Assembly: GCA_018417955.1 (NCBI GenBank)
Contig: JACTVC010000024.1
Span: forward strand, 62,001 to 126,000
Origin: Laccaria trichodermophora
Taxonomy: Eukaryota; Basidiomycota; Agaricomycetes; Agaricales; Hydnangiaceae
Length of the DNA: 64,000 nt
Reading direction: 5' to 3'
The translations under genes were made by a program, and so were the position numbers. Under the pieces are notes generated by a model. The model ran no database searches and had not been told where the DNA came from. It was given only the letters and a program-made list of their open reading frames with translations. How positions within the stretch are numbered: the stretch's first letter is position 1; each line of letters begins with the position of its first letter. This document shows positions 11,346 through 22,200 of the stretch, piece by piece.

Positions 11346-12057
11346 GGGTGTCTGGGGTCCTTTTTCAAAATATATAAATTCTTTCTGCAGGCTGCAATAC
11401 TGGTCCATTGGGTGCCATCTTTTGTGGAAAGCTTCTTGAGGTTTTTCCCAAGATATTAAGATACAAATGGAGGCTATATAGTCAAATCCATCCTTTGAAA
11501 ATCAGTTCAAATGAGCTTTATCCCAGCTTTCTTTCCCAGTCCTTTCAATTACAATTAGAACAATATTCATCACAAATAAATCAATGCTGCATCAGTATTT
11601 GAGAAGCAAAGAAAAGAAAACATTTTGTGTATTGGCTATAGTCCTGGACCATGCATGATACCATGCATTGCAAAAGCATGGACTTGAGCTAAATTATTAT
11701 CCAACAGCCTAGGCTGAAATATGCACTTCAACTAATCAACTACATTAAGTACCCTTCACAGATGATTCATTTCAAAAGCCTGAAATTTGGATTCAAAAAT
11801 TGCCATGCTGTTGCTGTCAAAGAAGTATGTGTATATATTTACCCAGTATTTATTTGAAAACTACATATGATGGAATCAAGTATTGTTGTTCTGAGTCTTG
11901 ACCAAAGTTGTCATTATCAAAATATTTGGTCCAATCCAAAGTCTTGTCAATTGGAGAGCCAGGGGTACAGATTAAGGAAGCTCCTGTTGGCCATGGCCTC
12001 CCAAGACCATGATACTATGTTCAGCCTTATTCATATCACATGTGATATGATAATATC

Positions 12058-12312
12058 ATACCACAACCATTCATACCATACCATACCAAGGTATTGCCTC
12101 CTCACCATACCATACCAAGGTATTGCCTCCTCACCATACCATACTATGGTATTGCACCCCCATACCATACCATGGTATTGCACCCTCACCATACCATGCC
12201 ATGGTATAGCCATCTCATATCATACCATGGTATTGCACCTCCATATCATACCATGGTATTGCACCCTTATACCATACCATGGTACTCCACTCCCATACCA
12301 TACCATGTTGTT
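12058..12312. repeat. Second ATACC minisatellite of arm B
   Basis: About 250 bp of CATACCATACC units, with a longer period of about 30 bp containing GGTATTGCACCC. Its counterpart in arm C is 38779-38960. Confidence 0.8.
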
Positions 12313-12589
12313 TGATGTTTAAGGTGCTGTTCTCAGGATCCAGTGTGAATTTCTAAATATGAAAGGTGTGGCTATGCTAAATGAAAAAGAAATTAATGGG
12401 ATAAATGCTTAAAATATCACAGGAACCATATTCTATGCAGAGGAAGGCAGAAAACCCTCATTTCAAAGTTTGTTTACATATATTTACCAATAGCTTTAAC
12501 CAAAGTAAGGCTACAAAAATTGTAGTGTCTGCTTTTTTCATTAGAAAAGAGAAGTATGATTAGAAAACTTTGTAGTGCGCTTTGATGTG

Positions 12590-12930
12590 TGCACTATTTC
12601 CTAATTGGGAAAAGCGTTACACTTTTTTCTGCCACACCTGATGTCAGGCACAGTGCGCATTTAGGTTGGGAACTGTTTCCCACGCTTTTTGGGCCAGAAG
12701 AGTTAGTGGCTAGCTTAGTGTTGTCATTGTTAATGACGATGTGCGCACTATTTCCTAATTGGGCCATTTCCTAATCAGGAACAGCGTTACACTTTTTTCT
12801 GGCACACCTAATGTCAGGCACAGTGCGCATTTAGGTTGGGAACTGTTTCCCACGCTCTTTGGGCCACAAGAGTTAGTGGCTAGCTTAGTGTTGTCACTGT
12901 TCATGATGATGTTCGTATATTTCCCAATTA
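12590..12930. repeat. Tandem duplication of a ~160-170 bp unit
   Basis: Two adjacent copies run from GCACTATTTCCTAATTGGG through GTTAGTGGCTAGCTTAGTG. The same pair occurs, inverted, at 38341-38640 in arm C. It is bordered by TTTGTAGTG and TTTTTTCATTA motifs that recur near 45.6 kb, so it may be a small element of its own. Confidence 0.75.
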
Positions 12931-12969
12931 GGAAATTCATTACATAATATCAGTTTGTAGTGTGCGCTT

Positions 12970-13491
12970 TTTTCATTACAAAGGTTTGTAGTCTTTTGCT
13001 TGAAGCTTTGTTCCAATGTTGACTGTAATTTGATTTTCAGGCATTAACTTCAAATTTTCTGACTGTTTAAACAGAGTTTTGAGTTTTGGTTTTGGAGTCT
13101 GCTTTTCAACTTCATGAGCCAGTGATTTTATCCATGAGCTCAGATTAACCTGATTTTCATCTGGAAGTTGGGGATTTTGCTGGTGTCAATGCAAATTTAA
13201 TAAATCTGTATTTTCCAACATAGTAGACAACAGCATTAACAAAGTTGCAAGTGTTATTTTTGAGCTGAAATTTTGTGCAATAAAATCATTGAACACTTTA
13301 AATGAAATATCTGGAAATGCTTGTTCACTTGGCATAGCATTGGCACCAGGACACAAAAACATCACAACCATCAAGGGACCAAGCATTTGTAGAATTGTGA
13401 ACAAGTGTAAAATTGCAACAGTCACCCAGTAAGTTGGAAGCATCTGGAGTAGTTGATCACTGAAGAAAAAAAACAGAACACTGATAAACAC
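12970..13491 (-). pseudogene. CxC5-type protein of KDZ locus KX, truncated
   Basis: N-terminal part of a homologue of the K1 transposase-like gene (25261-27619). It has a hydrophobic leader, then FPDISFKVFNDFIAQNF and ITLATLLMLLSTMLENTDLL, matching the K1 copy. A frameshift follows near 13190; the frame then resumes as SSWIKSLAHEVEK and continues to about 12975, where arm B sequence replaces the rest. The cysteine cluster and the catalytic region are gone. It lies directly downstream of the LWG gene of the same locus, as in K1. Confidence 0.7.
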
Positions 13492-13536
13492 ATTGATACA
13501 AGTACAAAAAAAAATCCAAACAAGTCCAAAATCTAC

Positions 13537-15658
13537 CTACCCACTAGCAGCAACCTTCTTCTTCTTGTGACTCTTTTTCTTGCTATCAGCCTGCTCTGAC
13601 ACTACTGCTTTCTGATTTCCTTTCCCAACACCTGACCCTGATGCTGACCCTTGCTTCTTTTCCTTCTCCTTTGCACCCTTTGTAGATTTTACAGCAGATC
13701 TCATAACAGGCTTGACTGCCTTCTTGCCTTTCTGCTTCTTTAACCATTCTCCCAAGTCTGCAATAGTGTATCTGGATTTTGTGGTGCCCCAAAGGTCAAC
13801 ATCTGATTTCCTATCAGAATCACCCTCCAACCAGGCCAGGATATCTTCGTAACCCTCTGCCATTGGAAAGACCTTGGCATAAGAGTTATGCCAGGTTGTT
13901 TTGGCTACAAAAAGCCCAATAAGCTCAGTCTTGTTGTACTTTCCAAGCTCTGCTGGCCATTTGCATTCAGCAACCATATCAGAGATTTTTGCCTGAATCT
14001 CATTGATGTGTGCATAGTGTTGATACATAACCTGCAAAGTTGGGTTTGTATCATAGCAAAGAGAATCATTGATTGTTAAGCCAGCTGCTTTGAGTTTATG
14101 AAGCAAACTCTCACCAACAGTGCGTTTGGAGCCCAAGGGCACAGAAATGTCCATGGGAGTCTCAGGACGAGAATGGGAATCAGATAATGCAGAACAGGAC
14201 TCAGATAAAGCATCATGAGACATGGGCCCAGCAGAAACATGAGTTGAAGGGGGGTAAGAAGAGCCAGTAGAAAATGAAGACCTGTTAGGAAGGCACTTTA
14301 ACCATAAAATGAGAAATAAAGCCAATAAATAATAATAATAAAACTTACAAATAAAATATGACATTCATTATCTTTATTAGATTCAAGACTTTCATTCTCT
14401 GTCAAAACAGAATGTTTTCATATTGACTCAGTAAGTTCCATTGCCAAGATCCAGACAAGTTTGATTGGGCAAAAACATGAGCAGCTTCAGAAGTAATTAG
14501 TAAACTCAATATATTGGATATTTTACTTTACATACCTGTGACAGTATCAAGCCTAGTAGCGACTTTCTTTAAAACAACAGCAGATTCAAGAGGCAGAACA
14601 GTAGAGACATGAAATACAGTGTTGGCAGGCAGTGAAGAATCAGGGATGACATTCAATTTGACTGGGTCATCATAAACCAGGTAAGCAAAAACTTTATAAT
14701 CAACTAGAGCAGAGCCTGCAAATAAATTGTTGCCAGAGTGAACTTTCAGAAAATCAGCATGGTTCAAGACATTTCCAAATGCCTTTCCACATAGAAGACC
14801 CCCCATGGTGCGTGATGACCCTAATGCAAGTGGGCTGCCTCCTAAGTCTATTTCAACATCTGTGATAAGTTAGAAATTTAAAGTTTTAAATTTGAAATGT
14901 TAAAATACCCTGATCATAATGAGAGGCATGTTGAGCTAGAGTAACTACTATACATACATATACATATAAGAAAAGACAAAGGGAAAACAAATTTATTTAC
15001 CTGAGTCATGCATGTTGTTGGTGTCGATGGCATCGTTGGCACCTCTGGTCTGGGTGTTGTCATTGTCGTTGTCGTTGTCTTCGTTGCAGATGTTGGCATG
15101 GGCATTGTCTTCGTTGCTGGTATTGGTGTGGGCATTGTCAAAGGCATTGGCGTGGGCACTGGGGTTGTTGTTGCGGCTGGTGTTGTTGGCGTTGCAGCTG
15201 GCGTCGTTGGTGTTGCTGCTGGTATTGGCGTTGGCATTGTCTTCATTGTCGTCCTCATCCCCATTGCTGCTGTTGTTGTTGTCCCCACTGGTGCTGCCTT
15301 TGCCACTGTTGTTGTTGTCCCTGCTGTTGTTGTCCCTGCTGTTGTTGTTGTCCTGGCTGTTATCGTCGTCCTTGCTGTTGGCATTGTTGCTGCTGTCATT
15401 GTCATTGTCGTCATTTTCGCTGTTGCCACTGTTGCCACTGTTGTCATCGTTGGTGCTATTGGTGTCGTCCTCATTGTTCTTGTCCTCGCTCTCAGAGGTG
15501 GAGCTGTCATTCTTGTTGGCACTGGTGGGGTTGTTACCACTGGTGTCAGAGGTGTTGTCCTTGCCGCCCACACATTCGTTGTATTCTAATGGTACAATGG
15601 TCATGGAATCCACATGGACTTGTTCTATGGAATCCATATGGACTTGTCTGCATTCCAT
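13537..15658 (-). CDS. LWG-type KDZ-locus protein (locus KX)
   Basis: Homologue of the first gene of K1 (27913-30750). Exons read 5' to 3' on the minus strand: a low-complexity Asn/Asp/Ser/Thr region (about 15003-15658), 14536-14859 (MGGLLCGKAFGNVL, matching GGVFRGKALGNSI in K1), possibly small exons in 14300-14530, and 13537-14281. The last exon contains LFVAKTTWHNSYAKVF, ILAWLEGD and DVDLWG, which align with FIGRSTWYANY, MRDWLDS and TECLWG of K1, and ends in a Lys-rich tail. I do not know its function; the conserved block and its constant place beside CxC5 suggest an element-encoded partner. No internal stop is visible in the main exons. The start codon is not resolved. Confidence 0.6.
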
Positions 15659-15781
15659 ATGGAATTAATCATTCCATGGCCATTCCATCATCATTCCATG
15701 GAAGAAGAAATTGGCTGGGGTCTTAGCCAACATTCATTCCATGGATTCCATATGGAATAACCCGGGGAAGGTAAAGACCTC
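15590..15781 (-). repeat. KDZ-type terminus of locus KX
   Basis: Subterminal repeats built from GGAATCCATATGG-like words around a short TTGGCTG..TAGCCAA core, ending in GGGGAAGGTAAAGACCTC. This matches the right-end pattern of K1. By analogy the element ends at 15781; no partner with a matching 8-bp duplication is left. Confidence 0.55.
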
Positions 15782-15948
15782 CAGCAAACAGCACTTTCAT
15801 GCTGTTTTTGGCCTGGGGATAGATTTCTCTGGTAAACAGCTTTATGAAAATATTTGACCTTCAGGAGCTTTACATGGAAAAAAAAGATGGTCCAATCAAA
15901 GAGCTTTTTGAACTTCAGGACATGTTTCTGGAGACAGCCCCTCTACAT

Positions 15949-16140
15949 GAGGTCTTTACCCTCCCCCACATAATCCATATGGATTCCAGTGGATTCTAGT
16001 GCCCAAGTCGCTAGGCCAAATTGGCTTGCACAATGCCCAGTCCACTGGACTGCAAGCCACTTTTCTGAGTCCAGTCAGAGTCCACTGGATTCCACTGGAC
16101 TGCAGTGGAATCCAGCAGTCCAGTCAGTCCAGTCCATCAT
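15949..16140 (+). repeat. Orphan KDZ-type left terminus
   Basis: GAGGTCTTTACCCTCCCCCA followed by repeats of ATCCATATGG and ACTGGATTCCACTGGAC. It is a left end with no identifiable right end. Only about 165 bp separates it from the KX terminus. Confidence 0.55.
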
Positions 16141-16289
16141 TACTTATGAATATCAATTACTACCAAAAAAGCGAAATTAGACTATACAAATGTTATGAGC
16201 TATATAGAAATAGACACAAGCACTTGTTGCAACAACAATCAATAATTTTGTTTAGTCTGCAGGGTGTGGCACATGACGTACTCATGGTG

Positions 16290-16600
16290 TTCAAACATTG
16301 CCATACCCTCACGTTTGCCTTCTGCGGCATAGTCACATTTGCATGACCATCTCTTTCCCTTCCACCACCACCACCACCACCTCCCCTTGCCAACATACTG
16401 CACCCACCACCACTCTCAGCCACGTCACTGAAGCAACACGCCAAATGAAATGAATGAGGAAACGAGGGACTGCGCCCAGTCATGGGTGCCAGTGCCACAT
16501 TGCTATCAGTGACGTGGCAACCAGACAACAAACGATGCTTGTCGTTGTTCATCGTCCATGGGTGAGCAACCCAACTCCATCATACCCACTCACCCACAGA
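16290..16600 (-). repeat. Low-complexity block with GTTGCCACGTC hairpin
   Basis: A CCACCACCAC-rich stretch and, at about 16485-16525, an imperfect hairpin (GTTGCCACGTC..GCAATGTGGCAC on the minus strand). The hairpin recurs near 19190, 23290 and 54165. It probably derives from the non-autonomous KDZ-type family represented by 22201-23883. Confidence 0.5.
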
Positions 16601-17190
16601 TGTTGACACACTCAGACGCCTCCACTTCAAGTGATTCAGATGAATCTGCAGTTGAAGTGGTAAGTTGTTTCTTTTCGTTCATATCATTTTATCTTCTCTA
16701 ATCTCGTCTCTTTTTTCTTAGGTCTCACAAAACATCTTCGATACTTTACCCACACTCCGTCAACCTGCAAAATCCACAGCACATCTGGATGAACTACGAC
16801 TCTATTTCAGCACACCGCCCAAAACTGTAGCAAATCCACTGCACTGGTGGTATGAAAAACAGCACATCTACCCCCGCCTTCATCGCATGGCACTCGACTA
16901 CTTGTCTATTCTGGGTATGTTCACTTCAGTTGAAATCTTCTCGTTTTTTGTACTGATATACCATTTATACTTGTTAGCTACCTCCGTCGATGTCGAACAG
17001 CTCTTAAGTCGAGGTCATTTGGTCCTCTCACACACTTGCAGTCACCTTTCGGTCCAATCTACTCACGCCCTCCTCTGTCTCAGGTCATGGAGCCTGCTGG
17101 GCTTGGTTAGGGATGAAGATGTATTGGCTGTTTCACGTCTGGATGAGGTTGAGGGGAAAATTGAGGTGGAGAAGCTGTCAGCAGTCATTC
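16600..17190 (+). pseudogene. hAT transposase C-terminal fragment
   Basis: Three exons with two introns (about 16661-16720 and 16914-16978) encode the hAT C-terminal dimerisation region: WWYEKQHIYPRLHRMALDYL, then ATSVDVEQLLSRG and LSHTCSHLSVQSTHALLCL, with LLGLVRDEDVLAV after it. This is the standard hATC signature. The upstream zinc finger and catalytic core are absent, so it is a 3' fragment. It is a different copy from the one at 8.9-11.1 kb, which lacks this part. Confidence 0.8.
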
Positions 17191-17254
17191 AACGTACATG
17201 TAGGGGGTCATATTTAGTGTTCCGATCATTTGTAAATAAGTACTCTATGTAGCT

Positions 17255-17520
17255 ATGCTAGTTTATGGAAATCCAAGTGGGTTACCCTAACCCGTGGATA
17301 CCCATGGGTTCTTGGGTAAATACCCACTTGGGTGTGGGTATGGGTTGCCAGCCTGACACCCATGGGATTACCTGTGCCATTGCCTGGTGCCATGCCCTAT
17401 ATAGGCATTGGGCCCATTTGGGCAGTGCTATGAGCCATAGGACAATTGCCAGTTTCCATTGTTATGGTATCACAGGGTTACCTGTGTCTACTTGTGTATG
17501 GCTCACAATTGGGTGAGGAT
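17255..17520. repeat. GGGTTACCC/TACCCATGGG repeat cluster
   Basis: Short inverted words (GGGTTACCC, TACCCATGGGT, GGGTGTGGGTATGGG). They are followed by a segment (17403-17450) that matches the TIR region of the 876 bp element at 36014-36889, including CATTGGGCCCATTTGGG. It is likely the end of a related element. Confidence 0.5.
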
Positions 17521-18250
17521 GAGGATGCAGACAGGATTCTTGAACATCCATGTGAAACTGGGCATACATCAACATCTTCTTGATGAACCTGTGGCTGAGA
17601 GATGGCAGTGGTGAATAGGCAGGGAATGTTGTGTGTTGTTGACAATGCCTTCCAGCTGTGCTGGATGGTGTCTAAGATGTCTCATGAACCCAGAGTGGGG
17701 ATGCTGTCACCTGGTGTCATGCTCTTGTTATAAACTCTTTTTCCTCATATGTACAGCTGCCCATTATACTTAACAACCATAACAGCTCTGGTATCCCAGA
17801 GTGGAGGCATTAGAGCACCTGGCCATATATCATAGCTGTGACCCAATCCACATATATTTGAGTGATGTGGCTAATAGGTAAGATACATATGGATGGGTCA
17901 CAACAAGATATAACTAGAAACAAACAAAGTACAATATTAGGATCCAATGTCATGCAAGAAGCATACTAGGTAATGGACCACTGTTACAATCTATCTTGGG
18001 CTGCATCACAGCTTAGGCCATCTCCCTCCATTATACCAGCAAGTCTCTCTGCTCCACACTCAAACCCCCCTTCTCCCTGCTGAATTCTGCCCACTCCTCA
18101 CCCATCTCTCCCCTTAATGTGGACACAGTCTGCCATAAACATGAAGCCACCCCTGCTTCTGGCTCTGTTTCTCACTCTATAGATCTGCATCTGCATAACA
18201 ATCTGTCTCTGTTGCTCTGTCTGTTTCTGGGTCTGCTTCTCCCAGCTTTG
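17521..18250. other. Unannotated stretch
   Basis: AT-rich, CpG-poor sequence. I see no gene, repeat array or element end that I can support. Confidence 0.4.
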
Positions 18251-18540
18251 CTCTTCAGCCATCCCTTTCTTTTGAGACATCTAAAAAATCTAAGGGTTTA
18301 GTAGCAACCTATAAGCTGGAGCTTGCTGGTATACTTAAGGTCTCTCCTCATTTGATGAATCGAGAGGGGAAAGTTCCTCTGACTCTGGCAGGCATGCAAT
18401 AAAGCGATGCAGGACTTTAATAAAATGAAGCTTGCTGGAGCATGGCCTACTAGTAGCTGTCCTCTACAAAATGCAACAGACATCATTGAAATTTTCATCT
18501 TGAAATCAATGTGGCATCAGTACTATGTTGCCCTCTTGTC
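18250..18540 (+). pseudogene. LWG-type gene fragment (decayed KDZ locus)
   Basis: The plus-strand frame contains KLELAGILKVSPHLMNREG and, after a frame change near 18400, MKLAGAWPTSSCPLQNATD then IIEIFILKSMWHQYY. This aligns with the K1 segment ending FIGRSTWYANY. It is broken at 18541 by a KDZ-type left terminus. A shorter relative of the first part lies at about 63490-63610. Together with the CxC5 remnant at 20050 it marks a fifth, heavily decayed locus. Confidence 0.55.
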
Positions 18541-18750
18541 AAGCTCTTTACACTCCCCCACCTATTCCTACTGGAATCCCAGACTCCTACTGGATTCTAC
18601 TAGGACTCCAGCCAATTTCATATTGACTGAACACCATACAAATTTTGGATCTCAGTCCTACTGGAATGATCCTAAATTATTAGGAATTGTGGATTCCTAA
18701 GGAATGGGTATAATGGAGTCCAGTACAAGGAGTCCAGTGTTACAATATTA
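18541..18750 (+). repeat. KDZ-type left terminus with ACTGGAATCC words
   Basis: AAGCTCTTTACACTCCCCCA, then repeats of CCTACTGGAATCC, TACTAGGACTCC and GGAGTCCAG. It interrupts the LWG fragment. The matching right end was not found. Confidence 0.6.
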
Positions 18751-18782
18751 GTGCTCTACCAGTTGCACCATGATGGTGTTGA
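18750..18782 (-). other. tRNA-like A-box module beside a KDZ-type terminus
   Basis: Read on the minus strand: CATGGTGCAACTGGTAGAGC, a good match to the D-arm and A box of a tRNA. No B box follows. It sits about 240 bp inside the terminus at 18541 and points toward it, like the modules at 23604 and 30940. Confidence 0.4.
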
Positions 18783-18818
18783 TATACATACATAATATAT
18801 GCTCTACATACCAACTGG

Positions 18819-19560
18819 ATGACCTCTTCTGAGAAAGCACACTGGCAAATTCTGCAAGTGGGAATTTTGCACAAACCCTCAACCCACAACCTTCCACATC
18901 ACCACCACTCCATCAACAATGTCTCGACAATGCTTGCCTTTGATCTATGCCATCAACAACCATTGCCAATCACCACGCTAGCCAACATACACTCCAGGAA
19001 GGCACAACAACCCCCAGCAGCTGAAAAACACAAGCCACGACACCAAAACGACCACAACAGCCCTGAACTGAACAAAAACATTGCCAGAACCAATGAACAA
19101 ATGTAGGCAAAGGCCCAAAAATGATGACAACAAGCCCAGGTGAGCCCAGCTCACCCCCTTTCTATTTCTCTCACACAGTATCCAGGTGCCACATTGCTGA
19201 TGGTGACATGGCAACTGAACGATGAATGACAAATTTTGAAATTTGTCATTTGTCATCATTCTGTGTACACCACAGTAAGCACATTCTTCCATGTTCATGC
19301 CAGCTGAGGCACAGGACAACGACCCCATGCACAACAATGACCCCATGCATGAATTACCAACCACCCACAAATGACATGCACCCATGGACACAATGACCCC
19401 CCTGCCCACAAACATCAACTCCCCACCCACAAATAATGTGTAACATGCACCAACGAGCCCCACCACCCACACCCCACCCACAACAATGAACCCACACAAC
19501 AAACAATGCCCACAAATAACACCCAGCAGCCAGGAACGACAACCCCTGCCCACCCACTAA
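18819..19560 (-). repeat. Low-complexity element remnant (copy of 40.2-40.95 kb type)
   Basis: On the minus strand this matches the end of the 40.16-40.93 kb block, including GGGTTGAGGGTTTG and TTCCCACTTGC. It consists of TTGTGGGTG-like low-complexity sequence with the GTTGCCATGTC hairpin near 19190. Reading frames in it are composition artefacts, apart from a short stretch similar to the tail of the gag fragment at 40.87 kb. Confidence 0.5.
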
Positions 19561-20049
19561 CAGCACCCACCAATAGTCAATAATTAGTTGAGATATGGCC
19601 AAAAACATTTTTATACACAATTTGAATGTATATTCTTTCTGTTTTTACCATATCTCAGTCAGACCTTCATAGAATTGCTTAAATTTTTGATCAGTCTATG
19701 GAGAATCAAAATATCTATCTATCTATGCTATGCTATGTATGTGAGGTAATATTTAGGTTCTGTGGTACAATAAATTTTCCAACAAAAGACTGGTTTTTTT
19801 TACATTGGTCTAAAAGGGTCTGGTTGTGGTCTCTTAATATCTGGATTTGTCTGGACCAGTTGCAGTTGCCAGTTGCCTCAATTTGAGGTAAAATCTGGAC
19901 TGGACTGGACTTTAAAACACCAGTTGCCTCCAACTTTAGCTCCAAAATTTCACTATCAACTGTGCTGTTAGTACTGTTCACGAGGACTAACAACACAAGT
20001 CTTCTGAGCTTACATGAAAGACAACAAATTTCAAAGTATCCAGGAGAGC
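19561..20049. other. AT-rich spacer with CTGGACTGGAC words
   Basis: No gene seen. Around 19840-19920 there are repeats of CTGGACTGGAC and CAGTTGCC that resemble subterminal words of other elements here, but no terminus is recognisable. Confidence 0.35.
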
Positions 20050-20545
20050 ACAAGACTCATACCACTGGCTGGATCACAGGTTGATTAGCACTCTAACTGA
20101 TCAATTGGGTAGTAAGAAGGACACATTGTTCAAAAAGTCTGAAAAGAAAGGGGGAATGAATGAAGATTGTGTGTTTGTAGCATCTGGAAATAAGCTTGAC
20201 ACTTTTGCAAAAATGTTGCAGTTACATCCCATTGACAAGGATGCTAAGTTCAAAGGAAAAATGAAACCTATATCCCATGATGAGCTCAAGCCTGTTATTA
20301 TTATATGCCCTGATGCAGTTGAATGTAAAACAATGGCATGCAATCCATGCTCACTACTCCAGAATGTTTGACCATGAGATATTCCTGAAGTTACATTAAT
20401 AAAAGGCACTGACATTCATAAAAAGAGCTATGTCCTTACTGGTCTTTGCTATCAGACCCAATATTCTGCTGATCATAAATGAGTAGTTGGACAAACTGGG
20501 TCATTTGATCAAGTGTATTTCAACTCTGCTGTATACTTGAAAGTA
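20050..20545 (+). pseudogene. CxC5-type KDZ transposase gene, decayed
   Basis: The plus-strand frame matches the middle of the K1 gene: KLDTFAKMLQLHPIDKDAKF, then IICPDAVECKTMACNPCSLL (cysteine cluster), DIPEVTLIKG, and VYFNSAVYLKVG. Three in-frame stops are all TGA (20369-20371, 20375-20377, 20480-20482), and each falls where an Arg is expected by alignment (two of them in the ITRPRD motif). The C-terminal RNase-H-like part is not found downstream. Confidence 0.75.
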
Positions 20546-20559
20546 GGTGGGTGCTCTGG

Positions 20560-22192
20560 CTCAAAAGTGGTGATCAATCACCATTGATGTAGTACTAACC
20601 ACTACTGCATGTCCAGTATTAAATGTTGCTGAATGGATCAGTCAGCCATATGGGCATTACTACTGTTATAGTACATATTCAACAACATATTGCACCAAAC
20701 TTCAACTACCCCCCAGTGGAAGTATGGATAATCCAGACCATTCACTTTATGACAATTCTTCACACATAGCCTTTCAATCTGCACCCAGACTAAACCAACC
20801 ACCAGGATTCCTGCTGACCCATGAGGTTCACTCCTATGATGCCACCATCCTATGATGCCACCATCCTATATGCAACTCAGCCTCCAACCATCCCAGACTC
20901 CCAGGAAGAGGTAGCATTCATATGTAGCTGTTTAAGCTTTCTCTGACCCTGATACACTGATGTTACACTTTGTTTGGAACTCACTCTTGAGTCCCATCCT
21001 TAGCAGGAGAAATTTCAATGTTCCCCAGCTCTCTGGATTCATCTGGAATGTTGGAACTGACTTTTTCAACTGCAACAGTGCAGACCACAACCAAAACCAT
21101 GCTGTCTGTTAAAATTTCTCATTTTCCTCTGAACCCCATGGTAAATATCTTCACATTTTTTCTGTGCAGTATGCAATGACCTAGGGCCACTCAAACTTGT
21201 CAAACTCCACTCCCATCAGTTAAGGATCTTTTGGCACAAATTTATCACAAGCTGACTTGCCTTGTCATTAAGTCAGCCATGATGCCCTTGCAGCTGAGGG
21301 CATCAGGCTTCTTTGAGCTTTCTGAAGTTTTCCAAAACTCTGATGTCCACACCCAACAACAGCCAGACCACACATTATTTGGCTATCTTTTCAGTTGATC
21401 AGAAGGCAAGCCAAAAGCATACCACATAAATTACCTTATCTTTTTCAGCTGCTCTTTCTGATGATGAATCTGCAGGCCTTAGGCTTAGTCCCACAACTTC
21501 ATTACTACAAGCCAACTGGCTATTTATACCAGGATTGCCTTGGTATTTGGCCCTACTACACTGTATGGTAAATTACTACCCAAAACCCAACTAGATGTCT
21601 GACATCTCTGTTCTCTAGCAGCCAGAAAAAGACCATCTCCAGAGAAAGAGGGTCACACAGATAAGAAAAAGAACCAGGTTTGGTTCTGCTATGTTGAGTT
21701 AGACGAGCTTGAAGCCTCCAATCCCAAGACTGCAAAATTGATGGTAAGTATCTTCCCATGCAGTGTGTTCTTTATGTCACTTATGTCCTTCAGTCTATAC
21801 TGCAAAACCAGGCCTGATTGAGCTACCTAGAGGTCAAGGTGGACTGATTGAAACCAGGATGTGGGTTCCAAGGTTTTTCCTTCCATGTCTTAAGATAAAT
21901 CTTATCGATCACCTCAATTCCCCATGATAAGCCTTGCCTACAGTGAGACAGCCAAATATAAACCAGATGAGTTTTGATTCTCCCTTGCCACCTCTCTGAT
22001 TTGACTAAGGGCCCCCCAGTTAATAATAACATCCAACACTCCTTAAGGTCCTCTATCCACATCATTGTTGAGGATCACTTCCTGCAAATCTTGCAAAACC
22101 AGCAAAGGGCCACAGAGGCCTATTACAAACTAGTTAAGGTGCACATCAGGAAAATCACATCAGGGTGTCTACCCTGGATACCCAGAGGCTGT
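20560..22192. other. Stretch with weak coding traces only
   Basis: CpG-poor DNA. Short protein-like frames occur (for example near 21990-22140, plus strand) with intron-like GTAAAT..GCAG signals around 21140. I could not assign any to a family, and stops interrupt all of them. A 16-bp direct duplication (CCTATGATGCCACCAT) lies near 20835-20866. Confidence 0.35.
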
Positions 22193-22200
22193 CACAGAAG

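Larger units (their letters stand above)
11108..12990 (+). mobile_element. Terminal arm B (CACTTCAGTCACCC family)
   Basis: This starts with CACTTCAGTCACCCATTTTA. It is near-identical to arm D (58061-59024) up to 12043 and is collinear, in inverted orientation, with arm C (38341-39925). In order it contains two ATACC minisatellites, a unique spacer (12313-12520) and a 12.59-12.93 kb tandem duplication. It touches the hAT N-terminus on the left and the KX CxC5 pseudogene on the right. With C it could form the two ends of one very large element, but no matching target duplication supports that. Confidence 0.6.

Noticed and set aside
11224..12315. His/Tyr/Thr-rich frames in arms B and D
   Set aside because: They translate the CATACCATACC minisatellites in every frame.
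15008..15668. Long plus-strand Val/Leu-rich frames
   Set aside because: They are the antisense of the Asn/Asp low-complexity exon of the KX LWG gene and reflect GTTGTC repeats.
15941..18799. CTCTACAT at both ends as an 8-bp duplication for the left terminus at 15949
   Set aside because: The second copy at about 18792 has no terminus beside it; one chance match of 8 bases in a window this size is expected.
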